Assembly: GCF_958405895.1 (NCBI RefSeq)
Contig: NZ_CATZAR010000015.1
From: Ralstonia thomasii
GTDB lineage: Bacteria; Pseudomonadota; Gammaproteobacteria; Burkholderiales; Burkholderiaceae
Strand: one strand, 5' to 3'
DNA: 64,000 nt
Shown here: piece by piece, positions 43,233-52,020 of the stretch
Layout of the letters: each line of letters starts with the position of its first letter
Position numbering within the stretch: the first letter of the stretch is position 1
Program-made: the position numbers and the translations under genes
The notes under the pieces: generated by a model
What the model saw: the letters and a program-made list of their open reading frames with translations, nothing else
The model's database searches: none
Told to the model about the DNA's origin: nothing

Positions 43233-44066
43233 TCAGCGGGCCGCTGTGTGTGCCGGGTGGGCACCCAACCAGGCTTGGTACTGCGGATGATCGCGCAGCG
43301 TGGCGAAGCAGAAACCCTTGCGTTCCAGGCCGGTGATCAGCGGCTCAAGGTCAGCCGGCGCCCACGGATCCCTACGCGACCAGATGCCAAGGTGCGCCAT
43401 GGTGATGTCGCCATCGCGCAAGCTGGACAGCGCCTTCTGCAGCAACGCGTCGTTCGGATAACGCTCGGACGGCAACTCGTCGCCCAGGAAACCGGCGGGC
43501 GCCCAGGCCACGTGGGCGAACCCGCATTGCTTCGCCCAAGCCTCTGTCGTCGCCGAAAAGTGACCACCCGGCGCACGCCACAGCGGGTCCATCGGCTGAC
43601 CGGTCATGGCCTTGAAGCGCTCGGCGCTGCGTTTGAGCTCCGCACAGAATTCGGGCTCACTCCACACGACATTGCGGCCACCCTCCTCGCCAAACTGCGG
43701 GCGGAAGCGGACCTTGCCCGCACCTGCCTCGCCCTTGTAGTAGACGTGATCGAAGGTGTGCGTACCGAAGGCGTGGCCGTCGGCGGCTAGCGATCTCCAA
43801 TACGGGGCCCAGCCGTCATCCAGCGTGCTGTCGCCGTGGATGGTCTTTTCGTTGGCGAGGAAGAACGTGGCGTGGATGCGATGGCGACGCAGCGTATCGG
43901 CAATCAACTGCGCCTGGCTCATGCTGCCGGTGTCGAAAGTGAGGTAAACGGTGCCTTTGCACGCACCGGCGTTCACACCACCGGGTGCAGCCGCGGCCAA
44001 CGCGCACAGGCCCAGCGCCGCTGTGGCAGCGGCGGCCGTGCGCAACATCGACAGGCCGGGCTTCAT
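43233..44066 (-). CDS. Secreted polysaccharide deacetylase-like protein
   Basis: 277 residues from MKPGLSMLRT with a signal peptide (TAAAATAALGLCALAAAAPGG, cleavage near 28). The NodB-homology motifs are present in altered form. Motif 1 reads YLTFDTGSM in place of TFDDG, so the second metal-binding Asp is Thr. Motif 2 is GTHTFDH (metal His pair kept), motif 3 WRAPGGH and motif 5 ITMAHLG. A periplasmic deacetylase of a glycan or other N-acetylated polymer is likely, with changed metal binding. It lies between the beta-propeller (11-base gap) and the desaturase-like gene (1-base gap). Confidence 0.85.
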   Translation of the reverse strand: MKPGLSMLRTAAAATAALGLCALAAAAPGGVNAGACKGTVYLTFDTGSMSQAQLIADTLRRHRIHATFFLANEKTIHGDSTLDDGWAPYWRSLAADGHAFGTHTFDHVYYKGEAGAGKVRFRPQFGEEGGRNVVWSEPEFCAELKRSAERFKAMTGQPMDPLWRAPGGHFSATTEAWAKQCGFAHVAWAPAGFLGDELPSERYPNDALLQKALSSLRDGDITMAHLGIWSRRDPWAPADLEPLITGLERKGFCFATLRDHPQYQAWLGAHPAHTAAR

Positions 44067-44077
44067 GGTCGTGACGC

Positions 44078-45073
44078 TCAATTCAGTGGAGCGCGCGTGC
44101 GGAAGTAAATGCCGTGCGGCGATCGCCCGACCTTGATCTCTTCCACGACCTTGCGGCTTGCAACGTCGACGATCGCCACGCGCTTGGCCCAGCGGCAGGT
44201 CACCCAGAGTTGCTTGCCGTCGGCGGTCAGTTCCATGTCGTCGGGGCCGGGCGGCAGGCCTGTGATGTCGCCCACCTTGGTCAGCGTTTGCTGATCGATG
44301 ATGCTGATCGTGCCTGACACGCGGTTCGAGAGGAACAGGTGACGCTTGTCGCCCAGCGCGCGGAAGTTGTGCGCGCCCTTGCCAGTCGGGATGCGCTTGA
44401 CGCTGGTGCGGTTGTGCCAGTCGATCACTTCGACGTAATCGGCGCCGGTCATGCCGACCAGCAGGTATTTCTGATCTGTTGTGACCCACACGCCGGCCGG
44501 CGCGGAGCCAATGGTCATGCGCCACATCACGGTCTGCGTGGGCAGGTCGATGGCCATCACTTCATTGGAATCCTGCACGGTGACGAACGCGATCTTGCTG
44601 TCGGCGGTAAAGGCGATGTGGCTGGGTGTCTTCGCCGCTGGAATCTGTTTGGCGATGGTCAGCGCATGGCCGTCCCAGCGGTAAATATCAATGCGGTCCA
44701 GCCGGTTGCCGGTGGTCAGAAACCACTTCTGGTCGGGCGAGAAGCCGATCTGGTATGGATCGTCGATGCGCGGCACGCGCTGCTGAATCTTGCCGGTCAC
44801 GGGATCGAGAAACACCAGCTCGTTGCCCACAGCGTTGGCGATGATCAACGACTTTTCGTCGGGCGTGGCGATCAGGTGGTGCGGCTCCTTGCCGATCGGG
44901 AACGTCTCCAACACCTTGCGGGTGTCCTTGTCGATCAAAGAGACGCTTGCGTCGCCCGAATTGAGCACGGTGACGACTTCAGCACGCGCCGCATGCGCGG
45001 CCATCAGAGCAGCGGCCGACAGGACCAGCGTGGAGAACCAATGGGAGGCAAACGAGGCGCGCAAGGCAGACAT
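44078..45073 (-). CDS. Secreted YncE/YVTN-type beta-propeller protein
   Basis: 331 residues from MSALRAS with a signal peptide (STLVLSAAALMAAHAARA, cleavage near 32) and about seven repeats of the propeller type. Examples are VVTVLNSGDASVSLIDKDT, SLIIANAVGNELVFLDPVTG, IAFVTVQDSNEVMAIDLPT and HLFLSNRVSGTISIIDQQT. Periplasmic. Relatives are linked to PQQ or metal-dependent pathways, but nothing here decides a ligand. No clear ribosome-binding site; an in-frame TTG lies six codons upstream. First of the three-gene set. Confidence 0.85.
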   Translation of the reverse strand: MSALRASFASHWFSTLVLSAAALMAAHAARAEVVTVLNSGDASVSLIDKDTRKVLETFPIGKEPHHLIATPDEKSLIIANAVGNELVFLDPVTGKIQQRVPRIDDPYQIGFSPDQKWFLTTGNRLDRIDIYRWDGHALTIAKQIPAAKTPSHIAFTADSKIAFVTVQDSNEVMAIDLPTQTVMWRMTIGSAPAGVWVTTDQKYLLVGMTGADYVEVIDWHNRTSVKRIPTGKGAHNFRALGDKRHLFLSNRVSGTISIIDQQTLTKVGDITGLPPGPDDMELTADGKQLWVTCRWAKRVAIVDVASRKVVEEIKVGRSPHGIYFRTRAPLN

Positions 45074-45136
45074 AACGAGAAGATTCAGCAACTTAGCCAG
45101 TCATTTTAACGCTGGCATTTATGCCACCGCTGACAC

Positions 45137-45161
45137 AAATCAAAAAAAGAAAACGGGAACT
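45137..45161 (-). terminator. Terminator after hrpA
   Basis: On the minus strand CGGGGAAAGTTCCCG forms a short stem (four to six pairs, one bulge) followed by TTTTC and a T-run. It lies about 30 bases after the hrpA stop. Confidence 0.5.
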
Positions 45162-45190
45162 TTCCCCGCCAGCAAGAAAGCATCGTGCAG

Positions 45191-48100
45191 CTATCGCTGC
45201 ATCGATTCCCACACCTTCTGCAGCCGCTTGACCGACATCGGCACCGGCGTGCGTAATTCCTGTGCAAACAGAGCGATACGCAGCTCCTCAAGCATCCAGC
45301 GGAATTCCTCCATGCGCGGGTCGTTGCCGCCCTGCCCTTGCACGCGCAGCGCCTTTTCCGCGCGTTGGTATTGCTGGATGAGCGGCGCCATCTCCTGCAT
45401 GCGTTGCGTATCGCGGGCCGGGTCCGCCTTGAGTTTATCGATGCGCAGCGCGATGCCCTTCAGATAACGCGGAAAGTGCGTCAACTGCGCATACGGCGTC
45501 GCCTCGATAAAACGCTTGTGCATCAGCGTCTTGAGCTGTGCGTCGATGTCGGCGGTGGCTGCAGCAAACGGCTTGGCGATCTGCAGCTTGCGCGGCAGTT
45601 GCGCATATTCGGCCAGGATGGCGCCGACCAGCCGTGCAATTTCCTGCGCCAGCAACGTCAGGCGCGCGCGGCTTTCGTCCTTGCGGGCACCGAAACTGGC
45701 GTCATCGATGGGCAGCGGGTCTTGCAGGCAGGCACGCTCCAGCGTGGCATCCAGGATCTGGTCACGCAGATCGTCCTGCGTGCCCAGGTTCATGAACTGG
45801 ATCGCCATCTGCGACAGGCCCGGGATGTTCTTTTCCAGGTACTTCAACGGCTCGCGCAGCTGGATCGCAAACAACCGGCGCAAGCCCAGGCCATGGATGC
45901 GCGTGGCTTGCGCCGGGTCGTCGAAAACTTCCACGTCGCAGTGATCGCCGGCATCGACGAGTGCCGGATAGCCGAAGAGCGTCTGGCTGCCTTTGCGGAC
46001 TTCCAGCAGTTCCGGCAACTCGCCGAAATTCCAGGTGGTCAGCCCCGAGTACAGCGCGGCGTTGGCCGGGGCTTCCGCCTTGCCACTCTTGCCGGCTTGG
46101 CCTGCCTTGGTGCCCTCGCTCGGGGTGCCAGCCACGGCAGCATCCTGCGCGGCGATCGACTGAAAGGTCTGCTGCGCGCGTCCGCCCAGTTCCGCGCGCA
46201 ACTGGGCTAGATTGCGGCCCATGTCGAGCTGCCGGCCGTGCTCGTCGATCACCTTGAAGTTCATGAAGTGATGCGCGGGCAGCGTCTCGAGCTTAAAGTC
46301 GGCGCGCTTGAGCGCCATGCCGGTCTGCTCGCGCACGTCGGCGATCAAGCGGTCGAGCAGATCGCCATCCCCCAACCGCACGCGCGCGACGAATCCGGCG
46401 GCGTAGTCCGGCAACGGCACGCAATGGCGGCGCAGCTTCTGCGGCAGACTCTTCAGCAGCAGATGCACCTTCTCCTTGAGCATGCCCGGGACCAGCCATT
46501 CGGTGCGCTGCGCAGGGACCTGGTTAAGCGCATACAGCGGCACGGTGAGGGTCACGCCATCGCGCGGGCTGCCGGGCTCGAAGTGGTACGTCAGGCCCAT
46601 GTCGATACCGGCAATCGGCAGCACCTTCGGGAACAGGTCGGTCGTGATGCCGGCCGCCTCATGCCGCATGAGGTCATCGCGATTCAGGTACAGCAGCTTC
46701 TGGCCGCTTTTGCCGCCCGCGCTGGCGGCCTCGGCATACCAGCGCTCGAACGACACGGTGTTGTAAATGTCCGCCGGGATCTGGCTGTCGTAGAACGCGT
46801 AGATCAACTCGTCGTCCACCAGCACGTCTTGCCGGCGTGACTTGTGTTCGAGGTTTTCGATCTCGCGCACCAGGCGCTGGTTGTGCGTGAAGAACGGCAG
46901 GCGCGTCTCGAACTCGCCATCGACCAGCGCGCGGCGGATGAACATCTCGCGCGCTTCCTTCGGCTGCATCGGCCCAAAGTGCACGCGGCGCTGTTGATAG
47001 ATCGGCAGGCCGTACAGCGTGCCGCGCTCGAAGGCCATCACCTGGCCGGCCTTCTTTTCCCAATGCGGATCGCTCCACGACACCTTCAACAGGTGCGCCC
47101 CGACCTTCTCGACCCATTCCGGCTCGATGCGTGCCAGCGTGCGACCGAACAGGCGGCTGGTCTCGATCAGTTCGCCGCCTACGACCCACTTGCCCGCCTT
47201 GCGCGCAATGACCGACCCCGGCCACAGGAAGAACTTGATGCCGCGCGCGCCGAGATATTCACGGCCTTTCCCATCCGCCTCCTCGATGCGCACACCGATG
47301 TTGCCAAGGAGGCCCGTCAGCAGCGCCAGATGCAACTGTTCATACGTCGGATCGGATTCGTTGAGCTTCCAGCCCTGCTCCGCCACCGTGGTGTGCAACT
47401 GCGAATGCACGTCGCGCCATTCCCGCAGCCGCACATGCGACAGGAAGTGCGAACGGCACTGCTCCTGCAGCTGCTTGTTCGACTTCTTGTGCGCGACGGC
47501 CTCTTCAAACCACTTCCAGAGCTTCACCCAGCCGAGGAACTCCGATTTCTCGTCGGCAAACTGGCGGTGCGCTTGATCCGCCTGCTGCTGCAGTTCTTGC
47601 GGGCGCTCCCGTGGGTCTTGCACGGACAAGGCGCTTGCGATGATCAGCATCTCGCGCAGGCACTGGTGGTCGCGGCCGGCCAGAATCATCCGCGCCACGC
47701 GTGGGTCCAGCGGCAAGCGAGCGACCTGCTTGCCCAGCGGGGTCAGCGCATTCTCATCGTCGACGGCACCGAGTTCTTGCAAGAGCTGATAGCCATCGGC
47801 AATCGCACGGCCCAGCGGCGGCTCGATGAAGGGGAACTGCTCGACGTCCGTCAGCCGCAGTGCCTTCATGCGCAGGATGACTGCCGCCAGCGACGACCGC
47901 AAAATTTCCGGATCGGTGAAACGCGGCCGCGCAATGAAATCCGCCTCGTCATACAGGCGAATGCAGACGCCATCGGCCACCCGGCCGCAACGACCGGCAC
48001 GCTGGTTGGCCGCAGCCTGCGACACCGGCTCGATCTGCAGTTGCTCGACCTTGTTGCGATAGGAATAGCGCTTGACGCGCGCCAGCCCCGTATCGACCAC

Positions 48101-49192
48101 GTAGCGAATACCCGGCACCGTGAGCGAGGTCTCGGCCACGTTGGTCGCCAGCACGATGCGGCGTGCGTTGGACGGCCGGAACACACGTTCCTGCTCCTGC
48201 ACGGACAAGCGCGCAAAGAGCGGCAGGATCTCGGTATGCGCCGGATGGTGCTTGCGCAGCGCCTCGGCCGCCTCGCGAATCTCGCGTTCGCCCGGCAGGA
48301 AGATGAGCACGTCGCCCGGGCCTTCGCGGGCGAGTTCATCGACCGCATCGACGAGCGCTTCGTAAAGATCGCGCTCCTTGTCTTTCTCGTCGCGCTGGAT
48401 CGGGCGGTAGCGCACCTCGACCGGATACAACCGCCCGCTGACTTCGATGACCGGCGCCGGCCCCTTTGGGCCGGCAAAGTGCTCGGCAAACCGCTTTGCG
48501 TCGATGGTTGCGGAGGTGATGATCAGCTTCAGATCCGGGCGGCGCGGCAGAAGCTGCTTGAGATAGCCGATCAGGAAGTCGATGTTGAGGCTGCGTTCGT
48601 GCGCCTCGTCAATGATGATCGTGTCGTAGGCGCGCAGCAACGGATCGTTCTGCGTCTCGGCCAGCAAGATGCCGTCGGTCATCAGCTTGACCGACGCGCC
48701 CGCCGACAGCGTGTCATTGAACCGCACCTGGAAGCCCACGTGCTCGCCCACCGGCGTGCCGATTTCCTGCGCGATGCGCTTGGCGGTAGACGTCGCGGCA
48801 ATCCGGCGCGGCTGCGTATGACCGATCAGCCCGGTACCGCCCGCGCCGATGCCTCGCCCGATCGACAAGCAGATCTTCGGCAACTGCGTGGTCTTGCCCG
48901 AGCCGGTCTCGCCCGAGACGATCACCACCTGGTTCGCGGCAATGGCCTGGGCGATCTCGTCGCGCCTGGCCGACACAGGCAGCGCTTCGGGAAACGTGAT
49001 CGGCGGGACGCGGTTCGCACGTGCGCGGCGCGCCTCGAGCGCCGCGGCGAGTTCTTCTGGCGTGGGCTTTTGGCGGCGCTGCGGACGCGCATTGCCACCG
49101 GGCTTGCGCTCGGGCGGCGGCGTGTCTTTCGGCGGTTTCTGAGAGGGCGCCGGCGGGCGTGGCCGGGGCGGCTGGGCGTGGGAATCTGACAT
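45191..49192 (-). CDS. hrpA: ATP-dependent RNA helicase HrpA
   Basis: DEAH-box 3'-5' RNA helicase; in E. coli HrpA rescues stalled ribosomes. The 1333 residues begin with a Pro/Lys-rich tail (about 1-65), then helicase motif I GETGSGKTTQLPK (about 93-105), TQPRRIAA, motif II DEAHERS, SAT, the second helicase domain (ATNVAETSLTVPGIRYVVDTG, QRAGRCGR), HA2/OB parts and the HrpA-specific C-terminal domain (about 650-1333). The ATG at 49192 has no Shine-Dalgarno and lies eight bases after a TATAAT, so the message may be leaderless. Divergent from argA. Confidence 0.95.
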   Translation of the reverse strand: MSDSHAQPPRPRPPAPSQKPPKDTPPPERKPGGNARPQRRQKPTPEELAAALEARRARANRVPPITFPEALPVSARRDEIAQAIAANQVVIVSGETGSGKTTQLPKICLSIGRGIGAGGTGLIGHTQPRRIAATSTAKRIAQEIGTPVGEHVGFQVRFNDTLSAGASVKLMTDGILLAETQNDPLLRAYDTIIIDEAHERSLNIDFLIGYLKQLLPRRPDLKLIITSATIDAKRFAEHFAGPKGPAPVIEVSGRLYPVEVRYRPIQRDEKDKERDLYEALVDAVDELAREGPGDVLIFLPGEREIREAAEALRKHHPAHTEILPLFARLSVQEQERVFRPSNARRIVLATNVAETSLTVPGIRYVVDTGLARVKRYSYRNKVEQLQIEPVSQAAANQRAGRCGRVADGVCIRLYDEADFIARPRFTDPEILRSSLAAVILRMKALRLTDVEQFPFIEPPLGRAIADGYQLLQELGAVDDENALTPLGKQVARLPLDPRVARMILAGRDHQCLREMLIIASALSVQDPRERPQELQQQADQAHRQFADEKSEFLGWVKLWKWFEEAVAHKKSNKQLQEQCRSHFLSHVRLREWRDVHSQLHTTVAEQGWKLNESDPTYEQLHLALLTGLLGNIGVRIEEADGKGREYLGARGIKFFLWPGSVIARKAGKWVVGGELIETSRLFGRTLARIEPEWVEKVGAHLLKVSWSDPHWEKKAGQVMAFERGTLYGLPIYQQRRVHFGPMQPKEAREMFIRRALVDGEFETRLPFFTHNQRLVREIENLEHKSRRQDVLVDDELIYAFYDSQIPADIYNTVSFERWYAEAASAGGKSGQKLLYLNRDDLMRHEAAGITTDLFPKVLPIAGIDMGLTYHFEPGSPRDGVTLTVPLYALNQVPAQRTEWLVPGMLKEKVHLLLKSLPQKLRRHCVPLPDYAAGFVARVRLGDGDLLDRLIADVREQTGMALKRADFKLETLPAHHFMNFKVIDEHGRQLDMGRNLAQLRAELGGRAQQTFQSIAAQDAAVAGTPSEGTKAGQAGKSGKAEAPANAALYSGLTTWNFGELPELLEVRKGSQTLFGYPALVDAGDHCDVEVFDDPAQATRIHGLGLRRLFAIQLREPLKYLEKNIPGLSQMAIQFMNLGTQDDLRDQILDATLERACLQDPLPIDDASFGARKDESRARLTLLAQEIARLVGAILAEYAQLPRKLQIAKPFAAATADIDAQLKTLMHKRFIEATPYAQLTHFPRYLKGIALRIDKLKADPARDTQRMQEMAPLIQQYQRAEKALRVQGQGGNDPRMEEFRWMLEELRIALFAQELRTPVPMSVKRLQKVWESMQR

Positions 49193-49198
49193 CGGGCG

Positions 49199-49210
49199 GG
49201 ATTATAATCC
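49199..49210. promoter_or_regulatory. Palindromic shared -10 between hrpA and argA
   Basis: GGATTATAATCC is a perfect palindrome holding TATAAT on both strands (plus 49203-49208, minus 49206-49201). For hrpA, transcription would begin only two to four bases before the ATG; for argA about 50 bases before the GTG. No good -35 is visible on either side. Confidence 0.4.
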
Positions 49211-49263
49211 GCGCATCTTTCCCGCGCCGGCCCGCGCCCCGTGCCGCTTTTCCTCCTCCGCCC

Positions 49264-50661
49264 GTGACCGCTCGTTCCTCCGCCCCTGCCCCCGGCGTTT
49301 CCCTGGTGGCGCACACGCCCGCCCCCGTCGATATCGCTCCGATCCCGCCCACGCCCGAACAGCAGCAGTTCGTGGACTGGCTGCGCGAGGTGGCGCCGTA
49401 CATCCATTCCTTCCGCGACAAAACCTTCGTGATCGGCTTTGGCGGCGAATTGGTCCAGGCCGGCATGCTGGGCGCGCTCGTCAACGATGTCGCCCTGTTG
49501 CACGCCATGGGCATGCGCATCGTGCTGGTGCATGGCTCGCGCCCGCAGGTGGAAGAACAGCTCGCCCTGCGCAACGTGAAAACCACGTTCGTGGATGGCG
49601 TACGCGTGACGGACGGCGCTGCGCTGGAATCCGCCAAGGAAGCCTCCGGCGAACTGCGCCTGGATATCGAAGCCGCCTTCAGCCAGGGCCTGCCCAACAC
49701 GCCGATGGCAGGCGCGCGCATGTCGGTCGTATCCGGCAACTTCGTAACGGCGCGGCCGGTGGGCATCGTCAACGGCGTGGACTTCCAGCACACGGGGCTG
49801 GTGCGCAAGATCGACGCGGAATCGATCCAGCACTCACTGTCCAACCGCAAGATCGTGCTGCTCTCGCCGCTGGGCTTCTCGCCCACGGGCCAGGCGTTCA
49901 ACCTTTCGATGGAAGACGTGGCCGCCAACACCGCCACGGCGCTCAAGGCCGACAAGCTCATCTTCATCACGGAGCTGCCCGGCATCATGGACCGCGTGGG
50001 CAAGCTGCAACAGGATCTGTCGATGGAAACGGCCATCGAACGCCTGCGCGACGGCAGCCTGTCGCACGACACGGCGTACTACCTGCAGCACATCGTCAAG
50101 GCGATGCGTGGTGGCGTGCGCCGTGCACATGTCATTCCGTTCGCGCTGGACGGCAGCATCCTGCTGGAGCTGTTCCTGCACGACGGCGTGGGCACCATGG
50201 TGTCGCACACCGATCTGGAATACCTGCGCGATGCCACGCTGGATGACGTGGGCGGCATCGTCTCGCTCATCGAACCGCTCGAAGCTGACGGCACGCTGGT
50301 GCCGCGCGAACGCCGGCTGCTGGAGCGCGACATCGCCAACTTCTCGGTCATCGAGCACGACGGCATCATCTTTGGCTGCGTGGCGCTGTATCCGTACCCG
50401 AAGGACGGCATGGCCGAAATGGCTTGCCTAATCGTCTCCCCCGACAGCCAAGGCACCGGCGACGGCGAACGCCTGCTCAAGCACACCGAAGTGCGCGCCC
50501 GAGCGCTGGGCCTCAAGCGCCTGTTTGTGCTCACCACGCGGACGGAACACTGGTTCCTCAAGCGCGGCTTCGTACGTGCCAGCGTGGACGATCTGCCGGA
50601 AGACCGCCGCAAGCTGTACAACTGGCAGCGGCGCTCGATGGTGCTGATGAAGAAGCTCTAA
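49264..50661 (+). CDS. argA: N-acetylglutamate synthase
   Basis: First committed step of arginine synthesis (acetyl-CoA plus glutamate). The 465 residues join an amino-acid-kinase-like domain (about 40-300: FVIGFGGELVQAG, IVLVHGSRPQVEEQL, FITELPGIMD) and a C-terminal GNAT acetyltransferase (about 315-450: MACLIVSPDSQGTGDGERLL). This is the long, arginine-sensitive type of ArgA. Start: GTG at 49264, without a clear ribosome-binding site; a later GTG at 49306 is possible. Confidence 0.94.
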   Translation: MTARSSAPAPGVSLVAHTPAPVDIAPIPPTPEQQQFVDWLREVAPYIHSFRDKTFVIGFGGELVQAGMLGALVNDVALLHAMGMRIVLVHGSRPQVEEQLALRNVKTTFVDGVRVTDGAALESAKEASGELRLDIEAAFSQGLPNTPMAGARMSVVSGNFVTARPVGIVNGVDFQHTGLVRKIDAESIQHSLSNRKIVLLSPLGFSPTGQAFNLSMEDVAANTATALKADKLIFITELPGIMDRVGKLQQDLSMETAIERLRDGSLSHDTAYYLQHIVKAMRGGVRRAHVIPFALDGSILLELFLHDGVGTMVSHTDLEYLRDATLDDVGGIVSLIEPLEADGTLVPRERRLLERDIANFSVIEHDGIIFGCVALYPYPKDGMAEMACLIVSPDSQGTGDGERLLKHTEVRARALGLKRLFVLTTRTEHWFLKRGFVRASVDDLPEDRRKLYNWQRRSMVLMKKL

Positions 50662-50768
50662 ACCCTTGGCGTGCGTCGTGGAATCCAAGCCCGGCGGCGC
50701 GCGACCTTTACAATAGCGGCACCTGCGTCGCGCTTGAGCGGCGCTTCCGCCACACAAGAGGAACCCCC

Positions 50769-51044
50769 ATGGCCCGCATGGTCCACTGCGTCAAGCTCAA
50801 CAAGGAAGCCGAAGGTCTCGACTTCCCGCCCCTGCCCGGCGAACTGGGCAAGAAACTCTGGCAAAGCGTCTCGAAGGAAGCATGGGCCGGCTGGCTCAAG
50901 CACCAGACCATGCTGATCAACGAAAACCGCCTGAACATGGCCGATTCGCGCGCACGCCAGTACCTGCTCAAGCAGACCGAGAAGTACTTCTTTGGCGATG
51001 GTGCAGATGAAGCCGCCGGCTACGTGCCGCCGCCCTCGGCCTGA
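50769..51044 (+). CDS. YggX-type Fe(2+)-trafficking protein
   Basis: 91 residues matching the YggX family: MARMVHCVKLNKEAEGLDFPPLPGELGKK, WLKHQTMLINENRLNM and the C-terminal KYFFGDG. The conserved Cys7 is present. In E. coli YggX protects iron-sulfur clusters from oxidation and is under SoxRS control. AGAGGAA lies eight bases before the ATG, and a TACAAT at 50709-50714 may be its -10. Probably monocistronic with a terminator at once after. Confidence 0.93.
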   Translation: MARMVHCVKLNKEAEGLDFPPLPGELGKKLWQSVSKEAWAGWLKHQTMLINENRLNMADSRARQYLLKQTEKYFFGDGADEAAGYVPPPSA

Positions 51045-51063
51045 TCTGCCGCCATCAACAACA

Positions 51064-51094
51064 AAGCCGTTCAGCGCAAACTGAACGGCTTTTT
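51064..51094 (+). terminator. Intrinsic terminator of the YggX gene
   Basis: AAGCCGTTCAG (51064-51074) and CTGAACGGCTT (51081-51091) form a perfect eleven-base-pair stem, followed by TTTTT. It lies 20 bases after the stop codon. Confidence 0.9.
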
Positions 51095-51131
51095 GTTTGG
51101 GCAACGCCATTGAACGTGCCGCAACGGGCGC

Positions 51132-51159
51132 AAAAAAAACTGCCCATTTGCATGAGCAG
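51132..51159 (-). terminator. Intrinsic terminator of rpiA
   Basis: On the minus strand CTGCTCAT (51159-51152) pairs with ATGGGCAG (51147-51140, one G-T pair) around a GCAA tetraloop. Eight T follow (51139-51132). It lies 26 bases after the rpiA stop. Confidence 0.85.
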
Positions 51160-51184
51160 CTTTTCGACAATGCGCAAACAGCGA

Positions 51185-51871
51185 TCAGAAATCGCGACGC
51201 TGCACGCCCGCTTCGGTCCCCAGCAGCAGCACATTGGCGCCGCGCTTGGCAAACAGGCCGACCGTCACCACGCCCGGAATCTCGTTGACCACCGATTCCA
51301 GGCCCTTCGGATCGGCAATGCGCAGGCCCACCACATCGATGATCACGTTGCCGTTATCGGTCTTGTAGATCTGGCCTTCCTTGGTCATGCGCAGGCGCGG
51401 CTGACCGCCCAGCGCAGCCAGTTGGCGCGCCACGGCCGCACGTGCCATGGGCACCACTTCCACCGGCAGCGGGAAGGCACCCATCGTCTCGACAAGCTTG
51501 CTTCCATCGGCGATGCAGACAAACACGCTGGCGACCGAGGCAACGATCTTTTCGCGCGTGAGCGCACCGCCGCCGCCCTTGATCATGGCGCCCGAGGCGT
51601 CGATCTCGTCAGCGCCGTCCACGTAGACGGGGATGGCGTCGACTTCGTTCAGATCGAGCACCGTAAAGCCGTGGCCCTGTAGGCGGCGCGTCGAAGCCTC
51701 GGAGCTGGACACCGCACCGGCGAAGCGTGCCTTGTGCGGCGCCATCGCGTCGATGAACAGGTTGGCCGTCGAGCCGGTGCCGACACCCAGCACGGCGCCC
51801 TCGGGCACGTTGGCCAATACGTAGTCTGCGGCGGCTTGTGCCACCAGCGCCTTCAGTTCATCCTGCGTCAT
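51185..51871 (-). CDS. rpiA: Ribose-5-phosphate isomerase A
   Basis: Interconverts ribose-5-phosphate and ribulose-5-phosphate. 228 residues with the RpiA motifs LGVGTGSTANLFIDAM, VYVDGADEID, KGGGGALTREKIVA, and the late VVTVGLFAKRGANVLLLG. The ATG at 51871 (MTQDELK) is preferred; a GTG three codons upstream is possible. Divergent from tal, another pentose phosphate gene, about 150 bases away. Confidence 0.95.
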   Translation of the reverse strand: MTQDELKALVAQAAADYVLANVPEGAVLGVGTGSTANLFIDAMAPHKARFAGAVSSSEASTRRLQGHGFTVLDLNEVDAIPVYVDGADEIDASGAMIKGGGGALTREKIVASVASVFVCIADGSKLVETMGAFPLPVEVVPMARAAVARQLAALGGQPRLRMTKEGQIYKTDNGNVIIDVVGLRIADPKGLESVVNEIPGVVTVGLFAKRGANVLLLGTEAGVQRRDF

Positions 51872-52020
51872 CGCAAACACTCGGTCGGATCGGAAAGCCC
51901 GCTAGTGTACCGGATCAACACGACAGCTCTCGGCCGTCTGGCGGAGCGAGACCTGCGGAGTACAATCGATTCATCCTTCCACCTCCAGCGCAACGCAGGA
52001 ACGTACTTCGGACTCGCTTC

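Noticed and set aside
46844..49189. A 781-codon open frame on the plus strand
   Set aside because: Antisense to the helicase domains of hrpA; no start signal or domain.
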